Assembly: GCA_045530865.1 (NCBI GenBank)
Contig: JAZSCX010000121.1
Coordinates: 1 to 17,379, forward strand
DNA from: Avoscillospira sp045530865
GTDB taxonomy: Bacteria; Bacillota; Clostridia; Oscillospirales; Oscillospiraceae
DNA length: 17,379 nucleotides
Direction: 5' to 3'
The notes under the pieces: model-generated
What the model was told of the DNA's origin: nothing
Databases searched by the model: none
Seen by the model: only the letters and a program-made list of their open reading frames with translations
Part shown: positions 7,538-15,589 of the stretch, one piece after another
How positions within the stretch are numbered: position 1 is the first letter of the stretch
Layout: each line of letters opens with the position of its first letter
Program-made: the position numbers and the translations under genes

Positions 7538-8971
7538 CTATTCCTCCCCCACGGGAAGTGTAATGGTAACCAGCATACCGCCTCCCTCGGCGTTTTCCAG
7601 TATCAGTTCTCCGCCGTGCATGGTGACGATCTCTTCACATACAGAAAGGCCGATTCCGTTGCCGCGGGCTTTGGAGCTGCCTTTATAAAACTTCATTTTC
7701 ACATGAGGCAGTTCATCCTCGGGAATACCGGGGCCAAAGTCCCGGATCCGGATGACCACATTCTCATCCTCCCGATTGATGGAGGCCGTGATTTTCTTGC
7801 CCTCGCCGCCATGCTTGGCGGCGTTGTCCAGAATATTCAGGAAGACCTGCCGCATACGGGCAACATCACAGGGAATCTCCGGAATCTCATCCTCGTTTTC
7901 CAGATATTCCAGTTCGATGCCTTCCTGCTTCAAGCGGCTGCCGTACATAAAGACCGTGTCTTCGAAGGCAGAAAGAAGATCAGAAACCTCCACATTCAGC
8001 ACAAATCGGCCATCCTGGATTCTGGTAAATTCCAGAAGCTCTTCCACCATACCGGTCAGACGCCTGGCCTCCCGGAGGATAATACCCATACCGCGGCGGG
8101 TCTCCATCGGATCCATGGTCTCAGAAGAAAGAAGCGTCTCGCCCCAGCCGGTGATGGCCGTCAGAGGGGTCCGGAGTTCATGGGAGACGGAGGAAATAAA
8201 CTCCGTCTGGGTCTTTTCCGATTTGGCGATCTGAGCAGACATTTCGTTGATGGTATCTGCCAGCTCACCGATCTCATCATCGTGATATTTTTTGATTCTG
8301 GCGCCGTAGGACCCGGCAGCAACGCGCTTAGCTGTGACTGTAATTTCTGAAACAGGATCCAGAATGGAGCGGATAAAGAACTGGCTGCTGTAGAGCATAA
8401 ACGCAACAAACAGGACACCCACCAGAATCGCCGCACCAACGCCTGCCCAGATCTGTTTATCCACGATCCGCAAACTGGTGACGAAGCGCAAAACGCCGAT
8501 GACCTCACCGTTGGAGTAGATCATGGGGCTGGAAACCGCCATGATTCGTTCGCCGGTTTGAGGATTTCTGCCCCGGAAATGAGCGATCTTCTGCATGGAA
8601 ATGGCATCGGCAATATCGGAGGTCTCCGATGCCTGACCTGCCCACTGCCCATAGGAGGACGCCACTAATTTGCCGTTGGCAGAAATAAACTGCAGCTCCA
8701 GTCGATTTTTCTCTTCAAAGGTCTGGGCATACCGGATGCAGGACTGATAATATTCATTGTAGCTCTGGCCGATATAGTTACCAAAGAAATCCGTGGTGGT
8801 TCTGGCCTTTTCCTCCATGCCAACCCGCAGATTGGAATAGCAATAGGCGCTGAAAGAAACAGAGAACACCGCCACGAAGCACATAACCAGCGCAATGACC
8901 AGACTCAGGTTATTAAAGATCCAGCGACGCTGGATGCCAGAGAGTTTTCGGTTTCGTTTCAGCCTTCTCAC
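7538..8971 (-). CDS. Membrane sensor histidine kinase (HAMP, HisKA, HATPase_c)
   Basis: A 477-residue kinase. Order: transmembrane helix 20-44, an extracytoplasmic sensor of about 125 residues (45-172, single-Cache-like in length), a second helix 173-195, HAMP linker to about 248, a HisKA domain with phosphoacceptor H264 in SSVSHELRTPL, and a HATPase domain with N-box asparagines 379 and 383, G1 DFGPGIP (411-417) and G2 GNGIGLS (437-443). It should autophosphorylate and signal to the response regulator encoded 27 bases upstream. The start is a GTG with the purine-rich GGAAAGG only two bases before it, an unusually short spacing; no better in-frame ATG exists before the first helix. The stimulus is unknown; the neighbouring lipoprotein is the natural candidate partner. 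Confidence 0.93.
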   Translation of the reverse strand: MRRLKRNRKLSGIQRRWIFNNLSLVIALVMCFVAVFSVSFSAYCYSNLRVGMEEKARTTTDFFGNYIGQSYNEYYQSCIRYAQTFEEKNRLELQFISANGKLVASSYGQWAGQASETSDIADAISMQKIAHFRGRNPQTGERIMAVSSPMIYSNGEVIGVLRFVTSLRIVDKQIWAGVGAAILVGVLFVAFMLYSSQFFIRSILDPVSEITVTAKRVAAGSYGARIKKYHDDEIGELADTINEMSAQIAKSEKTQTEFISSVSHELRTPLTAITGWGETLLSSETMDPMETRRGMGIILREARRLTGMVEELLEFTRIQDGRFVLNVEVSDLLSAFEDTVFMYGSRLKQEGIELEYLENEDEIPEIPCDVARMRQVFLNILDNAAKHGGEGKKITASINREDENVVIRIRDFGPGIPEDELPHVKMKFYKGSSKARGNGIGLSVCEEIVTMHGGELILENAEGGGMLVTITLPVGEE

Positions 8972-8998
8972 TTCCTTTCCGCAGAACAGTCGGGCGAT

Positions 8999-9685
8999 TT
9001 ATGCCCCCCACTTATAGCCAAAGCCCCAGACCGTTGTAATAAAGGTAGGGTTGGCAGTATCGTCTTCGATCTTGATTCGCAGACGGCGGATGTTCACATC
9101 CACGATCTTCAGTTCGCCGTCATAGTCTCTGCCCCAGACAGCCGTCAGAATATCCTCGCGGGACAATGCTCTGCCCGGGTTCTGCATAAACAGCTTCATG
9201 ATGGCATACTCCACCTGCGTCAGCTTGATGCGGCGTCCGGACTTATCCAGCGTGCGGTTGCGGATATTCAGGGCAAAGGGGCCCTGATGCATTTCCACGG
9301 AACCCACCGCCACATCACCACCCACGCGGCGGTATAGGGCATCGATTCGAGCCGTCAGTTCCGCAGGGCTGAAGGGCTTGGTGATATAGTCATCGGCGCC
9401 GGTCATCAGTCCGGTAACCTTGTCCATTTCCTGACTTCTTGCAGTTAACATAATAATGCCAATCTGCTTGTTGGTTGCTCGGATATTCCGGCAGACTTCA
9501 AAGCCGTCGATATCCGGCAGCATAATATCCAGAATTGCAACACCAATATCAGGGTTGTTTTTCAGCTGTTCCAGCGCTTCCATGCCGGTTCCCGCTTCAA
9601 TGGCTTCATAACCGGCCCGTTTCAGGTTGATGACAACAAAGCTGCGAATGCTTACCTCATCTTCCAGGATCAATACTTTCTTCAT
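8999..9685 (-). CDS. OmpR/PhoB-type response regulator
   Basis: A 228-residue DNA-binding response regulator. The receiver domain has acidic D9 and E10, phosphoacceptor D53 (ILDIMLPD), T81 and K103 (ITKPF). A winged-helix Trans_reg_C domain follows, with LTQVEYAIMKLFMQNPGRAL, the recognition region VDVNIRRLRIKIE and the terminal FITTVWGFGYKW. It should be phosphorylated by the kinase encoded next and bind direct repeats at target promoters. The start is supported by GGGAG seven bases upstream. It lies 12 bases after the lipoprotein gene, so lipoprotein, regulator and kinase are co-transcribed in that order. Targets cannot be read from the window; no obvious tandem operator stands out at the 11064 promoter. 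Confidence 0.95.
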   Translation of the reverse strand: MKKVLILEDEVSIRSFVVINLKRAGYEAIEAGTGMEALEQLKNNPDIGVAILDIMLPDIDGFEVCRNIRATNKQIGIIMLTARSQEMDKVTGLMTGADDYITKPFSPAELTARIDALYRRVGGDVAVGSVEMHQGPFALNIRNRTLDKSGRRIKLTQVEYAIMKLFMQNPGRALSREDILTAVWGRDYDGELKIVDVNIRRLRIKIEDDTANPTFITTVWGFGYKWGA

Positions 9686-9697
9686 TCCCGCACTCCC

Positions 9698-11029
9698 TTA
9701 TATCTCACCGGTATTCCAGTCCACCCGAATGAAATGGAACATGGTGCTAAAAACTTCCTTTGAAAGCTGTTTTGCCCAACTGCATGTACCAAAGACGGCT
9801 GCATAGGCGGTTTCGCCCTTTTCCGCCAACAGGAATCTGCCGTCGGAATTGGCACGCTCCACACGGTCTTCTCCCGTGAAAGCATAAATGGTCACGATTT
9901 CTTCCGGCTCCTGTTCCCGCCCGTTCCATTTGGCGAAGGTATATCCGTAGCCGCCATCCTCGCCCTCTACCCGGATTACAGTGAGCTCACCGTACCATAA
10001 GGCAGGCAGATCCAGATACCAGCCATTCAGATAGCTGTGGAAGGTAGTCATCTTCACCTGCTTTTCTCCGCTCGGCAGAAGATTGAACCAATCGATGACC
10101 CAGTAGGTATGCTCACCGCTCTGGCTGGGCAGCGCCACAGGAGACGGCAGCTCGATCAAGCCGTCATTATCGATATCCGTGGCATAGACATTATAGCTGC
10201 GGACGGTCTGCGCGCTGAGGCCTGTTTCCGCATTGGTGGATACATTCCGGAACGTATCTCCGCTGTAGGCAAAGATATCCGTGATGATCATATCCGCATC
10301 ATAGGCGCTTGCCACAAACACGGCAGGAACACCCTGCGACACATAGCCTGTGACGATCCGTCGAATCTCCTTGGCACCGCTGGAAAGATAGGCCTCCGGC
10401 GCCCGTTCCATCTGATCATTCACATAGCGGTAAAGCTCCGCTACCGTTACCCGTTCTTCCGAGGGGGCACGCAGCAGAAAGACATCCTTCCGGTCATCCC
10501 TATCCAGATCCACAACGGTGAATTCCAGATAATTAGTGCTCATGAGCTCGGTCAACACACCGTTCTGATAGGAGTAGGCACATAATGACTGAGGAATTTG
10601 CTCGCTGAGCTGGCGTCCCACCAGAATTTCCAATCCCGGCTTCCCGTCCAGCTGGGCATATTCCACCGCGTCAAAGCTGCTTCCGTCGCCCTCGATGATA
10701 CCGGTATTCTCATAGGTACCATCCTTGTTTTCATCAAAAATAAAAACTTTCAAGGGACGTTCTCCGGGTGTTTTAATAAAAACAACGGCTTCGTCCGCAC
10801 CATCGCCATCCAGATCAGCAAGCTGTACCGCCTGCTGATTGGCGCCCGTCAGAGGCCCGGAATAGGAGGCATTGGGCACCAGCACAAGGTCAATGGCCTT
10901 CTGCAGTTCATAGTATTCATCCGGCTGCTTCGGAAGGGCGTAGAGTTCATCGGATTGACCAAGACAACCGGTCAATGTCACAGAGATCAGGGCGCCCAAA
11001 AGAACACCCAGCCATTTTCCGCGTCCCAT
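9698..11029 (-). CDS. Secreted lipoprotein with VCBS/FG-GAP-like Ca-loop repeats
   Basis: A 443-residue surface lipoprotein: basic start MGRGK, hydrophobic stretch 6-20 and lipobox LTGC with C22 as the lipidated residue. The mature part has several DxDxDG-type loops, DLDGDGADE (72-80), DENKDG (99-104), DLDRDDRKD (174-182) and DIDNDGLIE (285-293), spaced like FG-GAP/VCBS beta-propeller blades that bind calcium. The start at 11029 has a near-ideal AAAGGAGG six bases upstream; an ATG at 11053 lies almost on the predicted RNA start and adds MRLERRRT before the signal, so I reject it. It opens the operon with a response regulator and a histidine kinase, which suggests a role as an extracytoplasmic accessory sensor. 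No specific function is recognised. Confidence 0.85.
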   Translation of the reverse strand: MGRGKWLGVLLGALISVTLTGCLGQSDELYALPKQPDEYYELQKAIDLVLVPNASYSGPLTGANQQAVQLADLDGDGADEAVVFIKTPGERPLKVFIFDENKDGTYENTGIIEGDGSSFDAVEYAQLDGKPGLEILVGRQLSEQIPQSLCAYSYQNGVLTELMSTNYLEFTVVDLDRDDRKDVFLLRAPSEERVTVAELYRYVNDQMERAPEAYLSSGAKEIRRIVTGYVSQGVPAVFVASAYDADMIITDIFAYSGDTFRNVSTNAETGLSAQTVRSYNVYATDIDNDGLIELPSPVALPSQSGEHTYWVIDWFNLLPSGEKQVKMTTFHSYLNGWYLDLPALWYGELTVIRVEGEDGGYGYTFAKWNGREQEPEEIVTIYAFTGEDRVERANSDGRFLLAEKGETAYAAVFGTCSWAKQLSKEVFSTMFHFIRVDWNTGEI

Positions 11030-11063
11030 GGTCCGCCTCCTTTCTAATCTCATCCAACATAAA

Positions 11064-11072
11064 AGTATAACA
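11064..11072 (-). promoter_or_regulatory. Extended -10 promoter for the lipoprotein-TCS-recA operon
   Basis: On the minus strand TGTTATACT forms an extended -10 (TG, one base, then TATACT matching five of six positions). RNA would begin near 11057, about 28 bases before the lipoprotein ATG with its strong SD. No good -35 is visible at 17 bases, which an extended -10 can tolerate. Because no clear terminator or larger gap follows until 2144, this could drive the long unit as far as pgsA, although internal promoters cannot be excluded. Confidence 0.55.
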
Positions 11073-11112
11073 TAAAACCTGCGGGAATTGTATCCCTTCT
11101 GTAAATTTTATC

Positions 11113-14100
11113 TCATTTTAAGACAACATTTTTTTCGCCCAAAATCTCCCGAAGTTCCTGCAGCAGATCCGGATCCGGCAGGCAGTAGGTCTGGCGGCGG
11201 AGCTTCACATCGGCATAGTACAACGTCACCGGAATTTTGCCCGGGAACATCTGCAGAACAGGCCGTATCCGGCGGTCCTCCCTGCTGTTTTCCGACGGGA
11301 TCTGCAGATACAGCCGCTTGATATCGATGGGTTTCACATCCAAATTCAGCTTTTTCGCGGCAGAATAGTGCTCCAGAGGCCAGACCTGATTAACGATCAG
11401 CTGCGGCGCTTTTTCGTCCCGCACGGAGATCTTGCCGCTGATCACCACGGCAGCATTTTCCGCCATATAATTGCCGTAACGGTCAATGGCATTGGAGAAT
11501 ACCAGCAACTCCATAGCACCCGTATCATCCTCCAATGTGACATAGGCCATCAGAGAATTGTTCCGGGTGGTTTTCATCTTCATCTGCTGCACAATACCGG
11601 CAATGGAAACGGTCTGCTCATCGGCATATTCATCGCCGCCGTTTTCAAAGCATTCCATAATATCGCCGATGGCCGCCACATTGGCGCCGCGCAGCATAGC
11701 CCGGTAGCCATCCATGGGATGACCGGACAGATATAGACCTGTCACATCCTTTTCCATGGACATCTTTTCCTGCATACTCAGCTCCGGCAGCTCCGGCACA
11801 GGAATGGAAACCGCGGTGTCCGTAGCCTCGGAAACCATACCAAACAAATCGATCTGCCCCTCTACATTACGGCGGCGGCCGTCTGCTACAGAATCAATGA
11901 CCGCTTCGTAGATATACAGCAGTTGGCTTCGCTTCAGGCCGAAGCAGTCACAGGCGCCGCATTTGATCAGGTTTTCCACCGCACGCTTATTCAGCTCCGT
12001 GCCGTACATGCGGCTGCAGAAGTCCTCCATCGACTGAAATGGGCCACCGGCTTCCCGTTCCGCCGTGACCTTTTCGATAAAGCCGCGGCCAATGTTTTTT
12101 ACAGCGGCAAGACCGAAGCGAATTCCTTCCGGAACCACAGTAAAATAGGCCGTAGATTCGTTCAGATCAGGCGGCAGCACCGGGATATTCATAGCCTTGC
12201 AGTCTCCGATATAGCCGGCTATTTTCGTGGAGCCGTCCAGAACCGAAGTCATCAGCGCCGCCATATATTCTCTGGGATAGTGACATTTCAAGTAGGCCGT
12301 ATCATAGGCCACCTTGGCATAGCAGACCGCATGGGCCTTATTGAAGGCATAGTTGGCAAAATCAAAAATCTCGTCATAAATGGCATTGGCAACGGCTTCG
12401 GGCACACCCACTGCCACTGCGCCGTGAATATTCCGTGCAGGATCGCCGTAGACAAAGGCCTTACGCTCCGCCACAATGATATCCTGCTTCTTTTTGGAGA
12501 TAGCACGGCGCACATTATCGGCCTGACCGAGGCTGAAGCCGCCCAGCCGCCGAAAGATCTCAATGACCTGCTCCTGATAGACGATGCATCCGTAGGTAAC
12601 CTTCAAAATGGGTTCCAGCATGGGGTGCTTGTAGACAATGGTCTCCGGACGGAGCTTGCTCTGGACAAACCGGGGGATCGAATCCATGGGACCGGGGCGG
12701 TACAATGCCACGATAGCCGTGATGTCTTCGATGGACTGGGGCTTCATCTGGACGCAGACGCCGGTCATACCAGCGGATTCCATCTGGAACACACCGGAGG
12801 TCTGGCCCTCAGAGAGCATGGCAAAGGTCTCCGGATCGTTATCCGGAATTTTCCCCATATCGAAATCCGGCTCATGCTTTCTGATATCCTGCACCGCATC
12901 CTCGATGACCGTCAGGTTCCGCAGACCCAGGAAGTCCATTTTCAGCAGACCCAGTTCTTCCAGTGTGGTCATGGTGTACTGGGTGACGATCACATCGTCA
13001 TTGGTCGCCAGCGGCACATAGGTATACACCGGGTTTTTGGTGATGACCACGCCGGCAGCATGGGTGGAGGTATTGCGGGGCATACCCTCCAGAGAACGGG
13101 CCGTATCGATCAGCTCCCGCACCCGCTCGTCATCGTCATACATTTCTTTCAGCTTGGGAGAGATTTTCAGTGCCTCCTCCAGCGTGATATGCAAAGGCAT
13201 GGTGGGCACCAGCTTGGCAACCACGTCGGTTTCGGCATAGGTGAAGTTCAGGGCACGTCCCACATCCCGGATGGCACCTCTGGCTGCCATGGTGCCGAAG
13301 GTCACGATCTGCGCCACATGATCCTCGCCGTATTTGGCCCGGACATAGTCCACCACTTCCCCGCGGCGGGTATCGCCGAAGTCCATATCGATATCAGGCA
13401 TGGATATCCGTTCCGGGTTCAGGAACCGTTCAAAGTACAAACTGTACTGCATGGGATCCAGATCCGTGATATGGAGGGTATAGGAAACCATGGAGCCCGC
13501 AGCGGAACCGCGGCCAGGTCCAACTGGGATTCCCACGCTTTTTGCATAGCGGACAAAGTCCGAAACAATGAGAAAATAGTCTGTAAAGCCCATTTTCTCG
13601 ATCATATTGATCTCATATTCCAGCTGCTGGCGGTATTCCGGATGACGGTCGCCATACCGCTCTTCAAAGCCCCGGTCGCAGAGCTCTTTCAGATAGGACA
13701 GGGAATCGTAGCCCTCCGGCAGTTGAAATTCCGGCAGATGGTACTTGCCGAAGGTGAATTCAAGATTGCAGCGCTGGGCAATTTTCACCGTGTTTTCAAA
13801 GGCTTCCGCCTGCTGGGGGAACAGCTGCCGCAGCTCTTCCTCCGATTTCAGATAGAATTCATCGGTGGCAAACTTCATCCGGTTGGGATCATCCACGGTC
13901 TTGCCCATCTGCACGCACATGAGCACATCCTGCATCCGGCTGTCCTCTTTGCGTAGATAGTGGGCATCATTGGTGACCACCGGCGGCAATCCGGTTTCCC
14001 GGACAATGCGCAAGATTCCCTGATTGATCTCCTGCTGTTCCGGTAGACCGTGATCCTGCAGCTCCAAATAGAAGTTGTCCTTGCCGAAAAGGACGGAAAG

Positions 14101-14580
14101 CTCCAGTGCCTTGGCCTTGGCGCCTTCATAGTCTTTATGCAAAAGAAGCTGTGGAATCTGTCCCGCCACGCAGGCAGACAGGGCGATCAGGCCCTCGTGA
14201 TGTGCCTGTAGAAGCTCCCAGTCCACCCGGGGCTTGCCGTAAAAGCCATCCACAAACGCCTGAGAAACTATATAGCTCAGGTTCCGGTAGCCGGTTTCAT
14301 CCTTGCACAGCAGTACCAGGTGGTAAGCTTCATGATCCACGCCATGGACACGGTCATGGCGGGTTCTGGGCGCCACATAGACTTCACAGCCGATGATGGG
14401 CTTAATCCCCGCCTTTTTGGCGGCACGGTAAAAATCGATCACACCGTACATGACGCCGTGATCGGTAATGGCAATGGCCTCCTGTCCGATCTCTTTGACC
14501 CGCTCCATCATATTCCTGATGCGGCAGGCGCCGTCCAGAAGGCTGTATTCCGTATGGACATGGAGATGCACAAATCCCAT
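11113..14580 (-). CDS. dnaE: DNA polymerase III subunit alpha, DnaE
   Basis: A full-length 1155-residue C-family polymerase. The N-terminal PHP domain (about 1-270) keeps likely metal ligands: HLHVH (5-9), D40-H41, E66, H87, C137, D205 and H207. The catalytic aspartates are D398 and D400 in PDIDMDF and D549 in MDFLGL. A tandem HhH region (about 815-890), a clamp-binding motif QIDLF (909-913) and an OB-fold (about 990-1067) follow. In Firmicutes DnaE extends primers before PolC takes over. The start MGFVHLHVHTEYS fits the family exactly; its AAGGAG is six bases upstream but inside a hairpin (14584-14602). The last bases are followed after 83 by the lipoprotein start, with no strong terminator. 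Confidence 0.97.
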   Translation of the reverse strand: MGFVHLHVHTEYSLLDGACRIRNMMERVKEIGQEAIAITDHGVMYGVIDFYRAAKKAGIKPIIGCEVYVAPRTRHDRVHGVDHEAYHLVLLCKDETGYRNLSYIVSQAFVDGFYGKPRVDWELLQAHHEGLIALSACVAGQIPQLLLHKDYEGAKAKALELSVLFGKDNFYLELQDHGLPEQQEINQGILRIVRETGLPPVVTNDAHYLRKEDSRMQDVLMCVQMGKTVDDPNRMKFATDEFYLKSEEELRQLFPQQAEAFENTVKIAQRCNLEFTFGKYHLPEFQLPEGYDSLSYLKELCDRGFEERYGDRHPEYRQQLEYEINMIEKMGFTDYFLIVSDFVRYAKSVGIPVGPGRGSAAGSMVSYTLHITDLDPMQYSLYFERFLNPERISMPDIDMDFGDTRRGEVVDYVRAKYGEDHVAQIVTFGTMAARGAIRDVGRALNFTYAETDVVAKLVPTMPLHITLEEALKISPKLKEMYDDDERVRELIDTARSLEGMPRNTSTHAAGVVITKNPVYTYVPLATNDDVIVTQYTMTTLEELGLLKMDFLGLRNLTVIEDAVQDIRKHEPDFDMGKIPDNDPETFAMLSEGQTSGVFQMESAGMTGVCVQMKPQSIEDITAIVALYRPGPMDSIPRFVQSKLRPETIVYKHPMLEPILKVTYGCIVYQEQVIEIFRRLGGFSLGQADNVRRAISKKKQDIIVAERKAFVYGDPARNIHGAVAVGVPEAVANAIYDEIFDFANYAFNKAHAVCYAKVAYDTAYLKCHYPREYMAALMTSVLDGSTKIAGYIGDCKAMNIPVLPPDLNESTAYFTVVPEGIRFGLAAVKNIGRGFIEKVTAEREAGGPFQSMEDFCSRMYGTELNKRAVENLIKCGACDCFGLKRSQLLYIYEAVIDSVADGRRRNVEGQIDLFGMVSEATDTAVSIPVPELPELSMQEKMSMEKDVTGLYLSGHPMDGYRAMLRGANVAAIGDIMECFENGGDEYADEQTVSIAGIVQQMKMKTTRNNSLMAYVTLEDDTGAMELLVFSNAIDRYGNYMAENAAVVISGKISVRDEKAPQLIVNQVWPLEHYSAAKKLNLDVKPIDIKRLYLQIPSENSREDRRIRPVLQMFPGKIPVTLYYADVKLRRQTYCLPDPDLLQELREILGEKNVVLK

Positions 14581-14583
14581 GGG

Positions 14584-14602
14584 TGACTCCTTTCAGGAGT
14601 CA
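14584..14602 (-). promoter_or_regulatory. Hairpin containing the dnaE ribosome binding site
   Basis: On the minus strand the leader reads TGACTCCT, loop GAA, AGGAGTCA, then CCC and the dnaE ATG. This is a perfect 8-bp stem in which the SD core AGGAG is fully paired to CTCCT, a built-in anti-SD. Folding would hide the only visible ribosome binding site of dnaE. There is no T-tract, so it is not a terminator. Regulation of dnaE translation is inferred from this geometry. Confidence 0.7.
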
Positions 14603-14635
14603 ATTGACAATGGACAATTGACAATTGACAATGGT
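14601..14635. repeat. Five tandem heptamers, consensus CAATKGA
   Basis: Positions 14601-14635 are five consecutive 7-base units: CAATTGA, CAATGGA, CAATTGA, CAATTGA, CAATGGT. The array abuts the dnaE RBS hairpin and separates it from a second hairpin near the whiA end. Similar AATTGTC-type short tandem heptamers are known as intergenic repeats in several bacterial groups. Five units is a small array; no protein-binding role can be read from it. On the minus strand it gives several TTGTCA-like boxes but no -10 follows. Confidence 0.85.
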
Positions 14636-14638
14636 GGT

Positions 14639-14653
14639 GTCGCCATAGGCGAC
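14639..14653. repeat. Short hairpin in the whiA-dnaE spacer
   Basis: GTCGCC and GGCGAC form a perfect 6-bp stem with a three-base loop, 18 bases after the whiA stop codon. No U-tract follows on the minus strand, so it is a weak terminator candidate at best. With the adjacent heptamers and the RBS hairpin it may be one end of a small dispersed intergenic repeat. Confidence 0.6.
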
Positions 14654-14671
14654 GATTTCAAATGTGCGCCC

Positions 14672-15565
14672 TTACTGTCTGGATAGTTCCAGAATCTTCC
14701 GCATTCGGTGATTAATGGCGGATTTAGTCAGGGGCGGATCCTGCATCTGCGCCAACTCCAGCAGGGTTGCTTCTGGATTGGCCTTGCGAAGCTCCGCTGT
14801 TTTCCGAAGCTTGTCCGGCAGATCGCCATAGGTGCCGTTTGCTTCCAGCCGGCGGATCGCCGCCAGCTGCTCCTGTGCCGCATCCACCGCTTTGCCTAAG
14901 TTGGCAGTCTCGCAGTTGACGCGGCGGTTGACATCATTCCGCAGATCCTTCTCCACCTTGGCTTCCATAATGCGCATGGCATTGACCGGTGCGCCCAAAG
15001 TGGTCAGAACATCTTCAATATAATCGCTCTGCTTGAAATACAGAATGCTGTTGCCGCCCCTGGCCACATCCTTGGGGAAAAAGCCCAGCTCCATCAGCAG
15101 GCTGTAGACCTCCCGGCTAACACGCAGATGAGATGTTGCCAGCTCCAGATGATACCGTTTTTCCGGATCCGTCACAGAGCCGCCCGCCATAAAGGCGCCT
15201 CGAAGGAAGCTGATCTTGCAGCACTCCTCTTCCAGAACCGCCAGATTTACATGGAGAGAAACGGTGGTTTCCGGCTCCAGACCAAAGGCTTCGTAGATCT
15301 TGAGCAGCTTTTCCGGCTCTTCCAGCACAAAGACCATCTTTCCCTGCTCCTGTTCGGGCAGCTGATCAAATTCCATTTCAAAGGCTTTCTTGAACAGTCT
15401 GGGCAGACGAATCGCAAAATCCCGACACTCTGTAACGATTCGAATTCCCGCTGGAGAAAAGGTATTGCAGAACAGCAGGACGCCGTAGGCCTCCGCCACA
15501 GCGCAGCAGGTTCGGTTTATGGGCAGGCGGCAAAGCTCCGCCTTTACATTGGAGCAAAAGGACAT
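14672..15565 (-). CDS. whiA: WhiA family DNA-binding protein
   Basis: A 297-residue WhiA. The N-terminal half resembles a LAGLIDADG homing-endonuclease fold without its catalytic role (FLRGAFMAGGSVTDPEKRYHLEL at 120-142, split here by position only), and the C-terminal helix-turn-helix spans about 248-294 (TLLELAQMQDPPLTKSAINH and a terminal RMRKIL). WhiA controls sporulation-specific division in Streptomyces and affects division and chromosome segregation in Bacillus. AGAGGA lies eight bases before the ATG. It is 24 bases after rapZ; in most Firmicutes yvcK lies between the two, and it is absent here. Ordinary length, no damage seen. Confidence 0.94.
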   Translation of the reverse strand: MSFCSNVKAELCRLPINRTCCAVAEAYGVLLFCNTFSPAGIRIVTECRDFAIRLPRLFKKAFEMEFDQLPEQEQGKMVFVLEEPEKLLKIYEAFGLEPETTVSLHVNLAVLEEECCKISFLRGAFMAGGSVTDPEKRYHLELATSHLRVSREVYSLLMELGFFPKDVARGGNSILYFKQSDYIEDVLTTLGAPVNAMRIMEAKVEKDLRNDVNRRVNCETANLGKAVDAAQEQLAAIRRLEANGTYGDLPDKLRKTAELRKANPEATLLELAQMQDPPLTKSAINHRMRKILELSRQ

Positions 15566-15589
15566 ATTGTTTTCCTCTTTGTATATGGT

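Noticed and set aside
11083..11096. A hairpin GGGA/TCCC as a terminator for dnaE
   Set aside because: The stem is only about four base pairs and no proper T-tract follows, so termination here is not supported.
11923..13956. A 677-codon open frame on the plus strand
   Set aside because: It lies entirely antisense to the certain dnaE gene, its protein is His/Gln/Ile-rich with no recognisable domain, and it follows from the low use of TTA, CTA and TCA codons in dnaE.
14601..14635. The heptamer array as a CRISPR or integration site
   Set aside because: Units are seven bases with no spacers, and there is no cas gene, integrase or flanking duplication.
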